A stretch of DNA of 5,916 bases from an uncultured Flavobacteriia bacterium (GTDB lineage Bacteria; Bacteroidota; Bacteroidia; Flavobacteriales; Flavobacteriaceae), in assembly GCA_946482495.1 (NCBI GenBank), contig CAMLRV010000150.1, positions 1 to 5,916 of the forward strand, in the 5' to 3' direction. How positions within the stretch are numbered: the stretch's first letter is position 1; every line of letters begins with the position of its first letter. The position numbers and the translations under genes were made by a program. This document shows positions 1-5,896 of this stretch, in pieces. Below the pieces are notes generated by a model. The model saw only the letters and a list, made by a program, of their open reading frames with translations. It ran no database searches and was not told the origin of the DNA.

Positions 1-247
1 AAAGTGCATCATGGCATTTGAACAAGAAGATATAATTTTTAGAAAAATGATCAATAAATCGAACATTAGTAATGGCTTTGTCCCAAATTAAATCTGAAAA
101 TACATCAATTTCTTGAAGAGCAATTTCAGGCTTATTTTTCTTTAATTCATCCCATTCGTTTTTATCAATGGTTTGGGTGGCTAAGAAGTTAATAAACTCA
201 GGATGTAATTCTTCTAATTGTTCTTTTGTTAATCGTGTATACTTCAT
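1..247 (-). CDS. Small conserved flavobacterial protein, N-terminal 82 residues (partial; tentatively DUF6495 family)
   Basis: An open frame reads leftward from an ATG at 247-245 to the window edge without a stop, giving 82 residues; the C-terminus lies outside. The protein starts MKYTRLTKEQLEELHPEFIN and continues with FLATQTIDKNEWDELK and a later segment IDVFSDLIWDKAI. It is acidic, leucine-rich and probably helical, with no signal peptide, membrane segment or catalytic motif in the visible part; one Cys and one His occur near the cut (FKCHDAL). From memory it resembles a short protein of unknown function (DUF6495) that flavobacteria carry next to rplI, but that name is a recollection and was not tested. 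The start is chosen because it is the first ATG after the upstream terminator and the KYxRLTKEQ opening looks like a natural N-terminus. No Shine-Dalgarno site is visible. It lies downstream of rplI on the same strand, with a strong terminator between, so it depends on read-through or its own promoter. Confidence 0.7.
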   Translation of the reverse strand, partial: MKYTRLTKEQLEELHPEFINFLATQTIDKNEWDELKKNKPEIALQEIDVFSDLIWDKAITNVRFIDHFSKNYIFLFKCHDAL

Positions 248-275
248 GATGGAAACTTAAGGTTACGTAAAAATA

Positions 276-305
276 AAAAAAGCGTTGCAATTGCAACGCT
301 TTTTT
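276..305 (-). terminator. Rho-independent terminator of the rpsF-rpsR-rplI operon
   Basis: This is a perfect 30-bp palindrome. The GC-containing core stem is AGCGTTGC (281-288) paired with GCAACGCT (293-300) around an AATT loop, flanked by A and T runs that can pair as well. Read on the minus strand it begins 21 nt after the rplI stop codon and ends in seven T, one A and five more T. That is a strong U-tract, so it is best read as the operon terminator. On the plus strand it has a shorter run of six T, so it could also stop rightward transcription, though no plus-strand gene is seen to its left. Confidence 0.9.
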
Positions 306-326
306 AAAGAAATATTTTAAATAAAA

Positions 327-770
327 TTATGCTTTTTCAGCAACAATTTCATAAGGCATTTCAATGATTACTTCTCTGTGTAAACGGATAGTAGCATTGT
401 ATTTACCAGTTCTTTTAACAATTCCAGAAGTGATAAATTTTCTGTCGATTGATTGTCCGTTAGCCTCTAAAGCTTGCGCTAAATCTGCATTAGAAATTGA
501 TCCGAATAATTTTTCACCACCTGCTTTTGCAGTAATTTTAATCTCTAAAGCTTTGATTGCTTCTGCAATAGCTTTCGCATCTGCAACAATTTTAGCTTCT
601 TTATGAGCTTTTTGTTTTAAATTTTCAGCTAAAACTTTTTTAGCAGAAGAAGTTGCTAAAATAGCAAATCCTTGAGGAATTAAATAGTTACGACCGTATC
701 CGTTTTTCACAGTTACTACATCATCTTTAAATCCTAAATTTTGAACGTCTTGTTTTAATATAAGTTCCAT
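327..770 (-). CDS. rplI: 50S ribosomal protein L9
   Basis: This encodes large-subunit ribosomal protein L9 (147 residues, the normal length for the family), an elongated protein that binds 23S rRNA near the L1 stalk and helps keep reading frame. The N-terminal rRNA-binding domain (about residues 1-50) begins MELILKQDVQNLG and carries the family signature around residues 13-36, with the conserved block GYGRNYLIPQGFA. A lysine- and alanine-rich connecting helix follows (about 42-75). The C-terminal domain (about 80-147) includes GGEKLFGSIS, typical of L9, and ends in the usual beta-strand region (RLHREVIIEMPYEIVAEKA). The ATG at 770-768 is supported by the family N-terminus and by an AAGGA ribosome-binding site seven bases upstream. 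It is the last gene of the rpsF-rpsR-rplI operon, 63 nt after rpsR, and is followed by a strong terminator. Confidence 0.98.
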   Translation of the reverse strand: MELILKQDVQNLGFKDDVVTVKNGYGRNYLIPQGFAILATSSAKKVLAENLKQKAHKEAKIVADAKAIAEAIKALEIKITAKAGGEKLFGSISNADLAQALEANGQSIDRKFITSGIVKRTGKYNATIRLHREVIIEMPYEIVAEKA

Positions 771-777
771 ATTGTTG

Positions 778-782
778 TCCTT
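778..782 (-). promoter_or_regulatory. Shine-Dalgarno site of rplI
   Basis: On the minus strand AAGGA stands seven bases before the rplI ATG, a good match and spacing for 16S rRNA anti-Shine-Dalgarno pairing. It is notable because the other starts in this window (rpsF, rpsR, the response regulator, priA, gpsA and the partial gene) show only A/T-rich leaders with no such site, as is usual in Bacteroidetes. Confidence 0.6.
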
Positions 783-833
783 GTTATTATAAGTTAGGTT
801 CTATTGTAAAGAAACCAACAAATGTTTAAATTA

Positions 834-1121
834 TTATTTTAATAAATCAGCCACGTAAGGCATTAAAGCTAAATGACGAGATCTTTTAACAGCAACAGAA
901 ACTTTTCTTTGGAATTTTAAAGAAGTACCTGTTAAACGTCTTGGTAAAATTTTACCTTGCTCATTCACAAACTTTAATAAAAAATCTGCATCTTTATAAT
1001 CTACGTATTTAATACCAGATTTTTTGAAACGACAGTATTTTTTTTGTTTATTAGTATCAATATTTAAAGGAGTAAGATATCTGATATCTCCCTCTTTTTT
1101 ACCTTTGTTTTCTATTGACAT
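834..1121 (-). CDS. rpsR: 30S ribosomal protein S18
   Basis: This encodes small-subunit ribosomal protein S18 (95 residues), which pairs with S6 on the platform of the 30S subunit and contacts 16S rRNA. A variable basic N-terminus (about residues 1-25) is followed by the S18 core: [20 protein letters not shown] (28-47), then [20 protein letters not shown], where ILPRR-TG is the hallmark of the family, then the basic tail [12 protein letters not shown]. Length and motifs are complete. Its ATG lies two bases after the rpsF stop codon, so translation is probably coupled to rpsF; there is no Shine-Dalgarno site of its own. Order and spacing fit the Bacteroidetes rpsF-rpsR-rplI operon, which lacks the ssb gene that many other phyla have between rpsF and rpsR. 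Confidence 0.98.
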   Translation of the reverse strand: MSIENKGKKEGDIRYLTPLNIDTNKQKKYCRFKKSGIKYVDYKDADFLLKFVNEQGKILPRRLTGTSLKFQRKVSVAVKRSRHLALMPYVADLLK

Positions 1122-1123
1122 GA

Positions 1124-1465
1124 TTAGTTAGCTTTAGTTTTTAATTTTTCTCTTCTTCTTTCAGCCCAAGCAACTGCATGTTTGTCTAATGCAACAGTTA
1201 AGAATCTCATGACTCTTTCATCTCTTCTGAATTCAGTTTCTAAAGCGATGATTAATTCAGCAGGCGCTTGAAATTCAAATAAATGGTAAAAACCACTTTT
1301 TTTGTGTTGGATTTCATAGGCTAATTTTTTTAAGCCCCAGTCCTCTTTTGATACCATTTTAGCACCCTTAGAAGTAAGAAAATCTTCAAATTTGCTTACT
1401 GTTTCCTTTACCTGAACATCAGATAAAACGGGATTTAAAATGAAAACAGTTTCGTAATTTTTCAT
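1124..1465 (-). CDS. rpsF: 30S ribosomal protein S6
   Basis: This encodes small-subunit ribosomal protein S6 (113 residues), a ferredoxin-like fold protein that forms a heterodimer with S18 on the 30S platform. Family features are the opening [16 protein letters not shown], the strand and turn [20 protein letters not shown] (about 43-62, the conserved G-x-K-x-LAY-I region), and the helix and strand [20 protein letters not shown], with the conserved [11 protein letters not shown] basic C-terminal tail (about 100-113, [11 protein letters not shown]) follows. It is the first gene of the operon, with its promoter about 25 nt upstream. The leader is AT-rich and has no Shine-Dalgarno site. No autoregulatory S6:S18 leader structure can be seen, because the predicted 5' untranslated region is only about 20 nt. 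Confidence 0.98.
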   Translation of the reverse strand: MKNYETVFILNPVLSDVQVKETVSKFEDFLTSKGAKMVSKEDWGLKKLAYEIQHKKSGFYHLFEFQAPAELIIALETEFRRDERVMRFLTVALDKHAVAWAERRREKLKTKAN

Positions 1466-1643
1466 TTGTGTTTATTTTTAAATTGGGTGCAAAGATAATC
1501 ATTTTTATGAAACAACCAAATTGAATAAAAAGTATTTTTTTTAACCTAAATATTAGTTTATTGTTGTTTTTTTCCTTATTTTTAACGTGTTAAAACTAAA
1601 CGCAACCAAAAACTATTTACAACTATTAAACCATTTTGTGCCT
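1466..1643. other. Divergent intergenic region between rpsF and the response regulator
   Basis: This is the longest gene-free stretch in the window. Its left part holds the rpsF promoter on the minus strand. The right part (about 1521-1643) is strongly AT-rich with T runs at 1534-1542 and 1567-1573, and must carry the start signals of the response regulator. The best plus-strand -7 candidate is TATTTTTA at 1577-1584, one base off the consensus and without a properly spaced TTG, so I do not call a promoter. No hairpin, riboswitch or clear direct repeat for a LytTR protein is evident. Confidence 0.6.
1490..1520 (-). promoter_or_regulatory. Bacteroidetes-type promoter of the rpsF operon
   Basis: On the minus strand a -33 element TTTG (1520-1517) is followed after 19 bases by a -7 element TATCTTTG (1497-1490). 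This is a full match to the Bacteroidetes primary sigma consensus TANNTTTG at an accepted spacing. Transcription would start near 1483-1486, giving a 5' untranslated region of about 20 nt before the rpsF ATG. The start site is inferred from the motif only. Confidence 0.8.
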
Positions 1644-2342
1644 ATGAAATTAAATACTATTGTTGTTGACGACAGTTCGATTCAGAGAATTACTATTGCC
1701 AAATTAATTTCTGAACACACTAACTTACGATTAGGAGGTGACTTTTCCAATGCTTTAGAAGCCAAAAGTTATATCACAAATAATCATGTTGATTTAATTT
1801 TTTTAGATATTGAAATGCCTCACATTACTGGTTTCGACTTACTAGATGGGTTAAAAATGAAACCACTAATTGTTTTTATTACCTCAAAAGCGGATTATGC
1901 GGTAAAAGCATTTGAATACTCGGCTTTAGATTTTTTACAAAAACCAATTAAAAAAGAACGTTTTTTAGTTTCTGTAAAGAAAGCATTAGAAATGCACCAA
2001 CTAAAACACGACCAAATCCATGATGATCATGGCCCACACTTAATTATTAAAAGTAATCTTAAAAAGATAAAAGTATACACTTCTCATATCAAATGGGTAG
2101 AAGCTTTTGGAGATTATATTAAAGTGGTTACTTACGAAGACACACATTTAGTGTTATCTACTATGAAAGCTTTCGAGACTGAATTACCAAAAGACAATTT
2201 CCTAAGAATTCACAAATCATACATTATCAATTTAGATAAAGTTGAACGTTTTAATAGCAAACAAGTGGAAATTGACGGAGAAAAAATTCCGTTAAGTAGA
2301 AACAAGAAAGAAGAAATTATTACAATTTTAGAAGGATATTAA
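1644..2342 (+). CDS. LytTR-family response regulator (orphan, AlgR/LytR type)
   Basis: This is a cytoplasmic two-component response regulator of 232 residues that should bind DNA when phosphorylated. The receiver domain (about 1-120) has the acidic pair D9/D10 in IVVDDSSIQR, the phospho-acceptor D55 in LIFLDIEMP, the switch threonine T80 in VFITSKADYAVKAFEYSALDF, and the conserved lysine K100 in LQKP. A short His/Asp-rich linker (about 121-131) leads to a LytTR DNA-binding domain (about 132-232), with the motifs HIKWVEAFGDYIKVVT, FLRIHKSYIINLDKVERF and IPLSRNKKEEI. I chose the ATG at 1644 because the receiver strand starts right after it. An in-frame GTG at 1587 would add 19 residues with no domain match. 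No histidine kinase is encoded nearby, so the partner is unknown. It diverges from rpsF and converges on priA. The target genes cannot be told from the sequence. Confidence 0.93.
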   Translation: MKLNTIVVDDSSIQRITIAKLISEHTNLRLGGDFSNALEAKSYITNNHVDLIFLDIEMPHITGFDLLDGLKMKPLIVFITSKADYAVKAFEYSALDFLQKPIKKERFLVSVKKALEMHQLKHDQIHDDHGPHLIIKSNLKKIKVYTSHIKWVEAFGDYIKVVTYEDTHLVLSTMKAFETELPKDNFLRIHKSYIINLDKVERFNSKQVEIDGEKIPLSRNKKEEIITILEGY

Positions 2343-4780
2343 TAATCCACATTAATTGTAGTTTTAATAGAACGATATTGCGTAGTCGCTTCAAAACTTA
2401 TCAATACTTTTTTGATAAGTTTTTTTGTTTCTATAAGATTAGTTGTATTCGGAATTTTAATTAAAATAGTTCTGATGTATTCATTTCTAATTCTGTTAAT
2501 TGCTGGTTCTTCCGGACCTAAAATTGGAATTTGAATGGTTTGCTTCAAAACATTATACAACCAGGTTGAACCTTCACGAAGTTTTTCGAAATCTTTATGC
2601 TTTAATTTGATTTGTAACAAACGGAAATACGGCGGATATTGAAAATTACGTCTTTCATATAATTGCTCATTAAACATATCAAAATAATTATGATTCACCA
2701 CTTGTTGAATTGTATTATGCATCGGATTATAGGTTTGAATTACCACACTACCTTTTTTCGATTTTCTACCAGAACGACCAGCAACCTGCACCATCATTTG
2801 AAACGCACGTTCGTATGCTCTATAATAAGGTTGATTCAATAAATTATCTGCATTTAAAATTCCGACTAAAGTTACGTTTTCAAAATCCAAACCTTTAGCC
2901 AACATTTGTGTGCCGACTAAAATATCAATTTCTTGATTTTTAAACGCATCAATCATTTTTTCAAATGCAAATTTCCCTCGAGTGGTATCCTGATCCATTC
3001 GGGCAATTCGTTTGTGGGGAAATAATTTATTTAATTCCAATTCAACTTGTTCAGTACCGAAACCTTTTGCAGAAATATCTAACGAATTACAAGCGTGACA
3101 ATGCGTTGGTTTCGCCATGCTATGTCCGCAATAATGACATTTCAATACACTTTTATACTTATAATAAGTCAAACTCACATCGCAACTCGGACATTGAGGC
3201 ACATGTCCGCAAGTAGAACATTCTATATATGGCGAATAACCTCTACGATTTTGGAACAACATAATTTGCTCGTTATTTGCTAAGGTTTCTTGCATTCTTT
3301 CCAATAATTCATCGGAAAAATGACCATCCATTCGTTTACGGAAGTATTTATCTTTTAAATCGATAAGATAAATTTCTGGTAGAACCACATTATTAAATCG
3401 CTCTAATAATTCAATTAAACCGTATTTATTAATTTTTGCATTATGATATGATTCTAAACTAGGCGTAGCGCTTCCTAATAACACTTTCGCATTATGAAAT
3501 TTTGCCAATACAATTGCCGCATCTCTTGCATGATATCTTGGCGCCGGATCTTGCTGCTTGAATGTTGACTCGTGTTCTTCATCTACCACAATCAAACCTA
3601 AATTTGAAAATGGCAAAAATAACGCACTTCGTACACCTAAAACAACTTTTGCCTTTTCAGAATTTTGCAACACGTGATTATACACCTCAACGCGTTCATT
3701 AGAATTATATTTCGAATGAAAAACCGCAATTTGATTCCCAAAATAGGCCGATAAACGTTGTACTAATTGAGTGGTTAAAGCAATTTCTGGCAATAAAAAC
3801 AATACTTGTTTGTCTTGTTTTATATATTCTTCAATGAGTTTGATATATACTTCTGTTTTTCCAGAAGCGGTTACGCCGTGCAATAAATTCACGTCAAACT
3901 CATTAAATTTCTCTTTTATACTTTCTAATGCTTTTGTTTGAGAATTACTTAATTGAATTTCGTAATCATCTTCTTTTTCAAACGAAACGCGATCTGTATT
4001 GATATAGTATTCTTCAAAAATTCCTTTATCAACCAAAGATTTAATCACCGCAGCACTTACACCTGAAGTTTCCATCAATAATTTGGATGAAATTGGTTTT
4101 TTCTCTGAAGCTTGTAATTGAAAATAATGTAGAACGATTTCCTTTTGCTTTTTGGCTTTGCCTAAGATTTCAAGTAATTCTTGTAATTGTTCTTGTTGTA
4201 AAAATTCATCATGTAATTTGATGTATTTTACCAATTTCGGTTTGTAATTCTCTTGAACCTCATCTTGCATGGTTAACAAACCTTTCGCTAACAAACTTTG
4301 GATGATTGGAATTACATTTTTCTTATTTAATATCTGTGAAATTTCAGAAATGGTAATCGAAGATTTATTTTCTAAGGCCTCCAACACTAAGAATTCTTCG
4401 TCAGTTGCTTCGTTTTTATCTGATTCTAGATGAGAAGATGAAATAATGGTTTCGCTTTCTAAAATCAATCCAGAAGGTAAAGCCGATTTGAAAACTTCAC
4501 CAATCGAACACATGTAATACGACGCAATCCATTGCCAATGTCGTAATTGAATTTCATTTACAATTGGCGTTTCGTCAATAATTTGACTGATGTCTTTGGC
4601 TTCGTATAATTGCGGTGGATTTGTATGTTTTTCCACCACTAAAGCGGTATATATTTTAGATTTCCCAAACGGAACCGTAATTCTCATCCCAGGTCGCAAA
4701 AACTTGTATTCTTCCACATTTACAGAATACGTAAACGTTTTATCAAGATTTAGAGGAAGAATAACGTTGATGAAATGCAT
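2339..4780 (-). CDS. priA: Primosomal protein N', replication restart helicase PriA
   Basis: PriA recognises stalled replication forks and D-loops, unwinds the lagging strand with 3'-to-5' polarity and loads the primosome. This 813-residue copy is complete. The N-terminal 3'-end-binding domain (about 1-105, MHFINVILPLNLDKTFTYSV) is followed by winged-helix-like regions (about 127-260). The SF2 helicase core shows Walker A HGVTASGKT (301-309), DEEH (400-403), the aromatic-rich loop region near 407-420 and GSATP (436-440). The zinc-binding region has four CxxC pairs (C521/524, C530/533, C548/551, C561/564). Motifs V and VI are GTQMLAKGLDF (623-633) and QVAGRSGR (665-672), then the C-terminal domain. 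It is longer than E. coli PriA (732) and near the size of longer homologues such as that of Bacillus. The ATG at 4780-4778 gives the family N-terminus. Its stop overlaps that of the convergent response regulator. gpsA lies 93 nt upstream on the same strand; co-transcription is possible. Confidence 0.98.
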   Translation of the reverse strand: MHFINVILPLNLDKTFTYSVNVEEYKFLRPGMRITVPFGKSKIYTALVVEKHTNPPQLYEAKDISQIIDETPIVNEIQLRHWQWIASYYMCSIGEVFKSALPSGLILESETIISSSHLESDKNEATDEEFLVLEALENKSSITISEISQILNKKNVIPIIQSLLAKGLLTMQDEVQENYKPKLVKYIKLHDEFLQQEQLQELLEILGKAKKQKEIVLHYFQLQASEKKPISSKLLMETSGVSAAVIKSLVDKGIFEEYYINTDRVSFEKEDDYEIQLSNSQTKALESIKEKFNEFDVNLLHGVTASGKTEVYIKLIEEYIKQDKQVLFLLPEIALTTQLVQRLSAYFGNQIAVFHSKYNSNERVEVYNHVLQNSEKAKVVLGVRSALFLPFSNLGLIVVDEEHESTFKQQDPAPRYHARDAAIVLAKFHNAKVLLGSATPSLESYHNAKINKYGLIELLERFNNVVLPEIYLIDLKDKYFRKRMDGHFSDELLERMQETLANNEQIMLFQNRRGYSPYIECSTCGHVPQCPSCDVSLTYYKYKSVLKCHYCGHSMAKPTHCHACNSLDISAKGFGTEQVELELNKLFPHKRIARMDQDTTRGKFAFEKMIDAFKNQEIDILVGTQMLAKGLDFENVTLVGILNADNLLNQPYYRAYERAFQMMVQVAGRSGRKSKKGSVVIQTYNPMHNTIQQVVNHNYFDMFNEQLYERRNFQYPPYFRLLQIKLKHKDFEKLREGSTWLYNVLKQTIQIPILGPEEPAINRIRNEYIRTILIKIPNTTNLIETKKLIKKVLISFEATTQYRSIKTTINVDY
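2393..2426 (+). terminator. Probable terminator of the response regulator gene, embedded in priA
   Basis: On the plus strand a perfect 12-bp stem (AAAACTTATCAA at 2393-2404 with TTGATAAGTTTT at 2412-2423) closes a seven-base loop and runs into an uninterrupted T tract (2420-2426). It begins 50 nt after the regulator's stop codon, the expected place for its transcript end. The stem is AT-rich, so moderate in strength. It overlaps the coding sequence for the C-terminal part of PriA. On the minus strand it is followed by GAAGCG instead of T residues, so it should not stop priA transcription. Confidence 0.65.
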
Positions 4781-4816
4781 TTATAGTTGAGAGTTTATAG
4801 TTTTTAGTTTGGAGTT
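4781..4816 (-). repeat. Heptanucleotide tandem repeat abutting the priA start codon
   Basis: On the minus strand five 7-bp units follow each other directly: ACTCCAA, ACTAAAA, ACTATAA, ACTCTCA, ACTATAA. All begin with ACT and end in A, and two are identical. The last unit touches the priA ATG, so the repeat is the translation-initiation region and no Shine-Dalgarno site is present. Similar AACTATA-type arrays occur between genes in flavobacteria as far as I recall; no function is known to me. Confidence 0.75.
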
Positions 4817-4832
4817 TTGTCAGAATGACAAA
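4816..4832. repeat. Small perfect inverted repeat in the gpsA-priA gap
   Basis: TTTGTCA (4816-4822) and TGACAAA (4826-4832) form a seven-base-pair stem with a three-base loop. Neither strand has a T tract after it, so it is not an intrinsic terminator. The minus-strand text TTTGTCATTCTGA resembles the start of a dispersed intergenic repeat I recall from Bacteroidetes genomes, so it may be a decayed copy; this is untested. It could also be a protein-binding site or chance. Confidence 0.4.
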
Positions 4833-4873
4833 CAGAACTATTACTTTTGTCTTTATACTTGGCTCTTTACTTA

Positions 4874-5869
4874 CTAATCCAACTTCTCCGTTAGTTTTGC
4901 AAATACACTTTTCGCTTCTTTTCCTTCGTATAAAATTTCGTAAACCGCATTAATGATTGGTGTTTTAGCTTTATAATCTAAATTCAAATTATAAGCACTT
5001 TTACTTGCATAATAACCTTCGGCAACCATACTCATTTCCATTTGCGCTGATTTTACCGTGTAACCTTTACCAATCATGTTACCAAACATTCTATTTCTAG
5101 AGAAAACAGAATATCCAGTTACTAATAAATCGCCCAAGTAAGCCGAATTATTAATATTACGTTTCATTTTATGCACTTTCTTAATGAATCGTTTCATTTC
5201 ACGAATGGCATTACTCATTAAAACCGCTTGAAAGTTATCACCATAACCTAAACCGTGAGCAATTCCGGCCGCAATGGAATAAATATTTTTTAATACCGCA
5301 GCATATTCTGTTCCGATAATATCATCTGAAGTTTTTGCTTTGATGTAGTAAGATGAAACGTTTTTAGCCACAAATTTCGCTTTTTCTTTATCTGAACAAG
5401 CAATTGTTAAATACGATAATCTTTCCATAGCCACCTCTTCAGCATGACATGGACCAGTAATTACCCCAATATTTTCGTAAGGAATATTATAAATTTTATG
5501 AAAATGTTCACCAACAATTAAACTTGTTTCAGGAACTATACCTTTAATTGCAGAAAAGATTATTTTTCCTTCTAAAGATTCCGTCATTTTTTCTAATTCA
5601 TCTTTTAAAAACGCAGATGGAATAGCAAAAACAATAATATCAGCAAATCTGATAGCTTCATTAATATCATTTGTTAATTGCAATTTATTGGTATCAAATG
5701 CTACAGAACTTAAATAATTCGGATTGTGTTTTTGATGCTTTAAATGTTCTAAAGCATAAGTACTACGCATATACCAAGCAATTTGCTCTTGATTTTCACA
5801 TAACATTTTTGCGATTGCTGTAGCCCAACTTCCTCCTCCTATTACTGCGAATTTTTTATTGTTTTCCAT
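4874..5869 (-). CDS. gpsA: NAD(P)H-dependent glycerol-3-phosphate dehydrogenase
   Basis: This cytoplasmic enzyme reduces dihydroxyacetone phosphate to sn-glycerol 3-phosphate, the backbone precursor of phospholipids. The 331 residues match the family's usual length. The N-terminal Rossmann fold has the dinucleotide loop VIGGGSWATA (9-18), then the conserved FAIPS (81-85) and SAIKG (106-110) with lysine 109. GPCHAEEV (139-146) is the family motif after the nucleotide domain. The C-terminal helical domain has the catalytic lysine K194 in AAVLKNIYSIAAGIAHGLGYGDN, followed by LGDLLVT (245-251, with D247), SRNRMFG (257-263, with the R-N-R substrate and cofactor contacts) and AEGYYA (283-288). All key residues are present. 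The ATG at 5869-5867 is 17 residues before the end of the glycine motif, as expected. It stops with TAG. No terminator is visible before priA, 93 nt downstream on the same strand. Confidence 0.98.
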   Translation of the reverse strand: MENNKKFAVIGGGSWATAIAKMLCENQEQIAWYMRSTYALEHLKHQKHNPNYLSSVAFDTNKLQLTNDINEAIRFADIIVFAIPSAFLKDELEKMTESLEGKIIFSAIKGIVPETSLIVGEHFHKIYNIPYENIGVITGPCHAEEVAMERLSYLTIACSDKEKAKFVAKNVSSYYIKAKTSDDIIGTEYAAVLKNIYSIAAGIAHGLGYGDNFQAVLMSNAIREMKRFIKKVHKMKRNINNSAYLGDLLVTGYSVFSRNRMFGNMIGKGYTVKSAQMEMSMVAEGYYASKSAYNLNLDYKAKTPIINAVYEILYEGKEAKSVFAKLTEKLD

Positions 5870-5888
5870 GTTCTAAAAAAATGAACCT

Positions 5889-5896
5889 CAAAAATA
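5889..5896 (-). promoter_or_regulatory. Likely -7 promoter element of gpsA
   Basis: On the minus strand TATTTTTG matches the Bacteroidetes -7 consensus TANNTTTG in full and lies 19 bases before the gpsA ATG. Transcription would begin roughly 12-15 nt before the start codon. The -33 partner would fall at or beyond the right edge of the window, so only half of the promoter can be seen. Confidence 0.55.

Noticed and set aside
364..606. Plus-strand open frame opposite rplI, and similar frames opposite priA at 2710-3283 and 4590-4790
   Set aside because: They are antisense shadows of well-supported genes, with no recognisable domain and no start signals.
815..833. AACATTTG upstream of rplI as an internal promoter (-7 element one base off consensus)
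   Set aside because: No TTG or TTTG occurs at the needed distance upstream within the end of rpsR.
1577..1584. TATTTTTA as the promoter of the response regulator
   Set aside because: It lacks the final G and has no -33 TTG 17-23 bases upstream (the nearest TTG is only 13 away); T-rich matches are expected by chance here.
2018..2032. Near-palindrome CCATGAT-G-ATCATGG in the linker of the response regulator
   Set aside because: It lies inside coding sequence for an HDDHG-rich linker, whose His and Asp codons readily make such symmetry; no second copy or promoter is nearby.
2275..2293. ACGGA/TCCGT stem on the minus strand as a priA terminator
   Set aside because: The stem has five base pairs and no T tract follows it.
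4816..4832. Inverted repeat as a terminator for gpsA
   Set aside because: There is no T tract after the stem on either strand and the stem is only seven base pairs.
4829..4836. TCTGTTTG on the minus strand as a priA promoter -7 element
   Set aside because: The second base is off consensus and no TTG is found 17-23 bases upstream.
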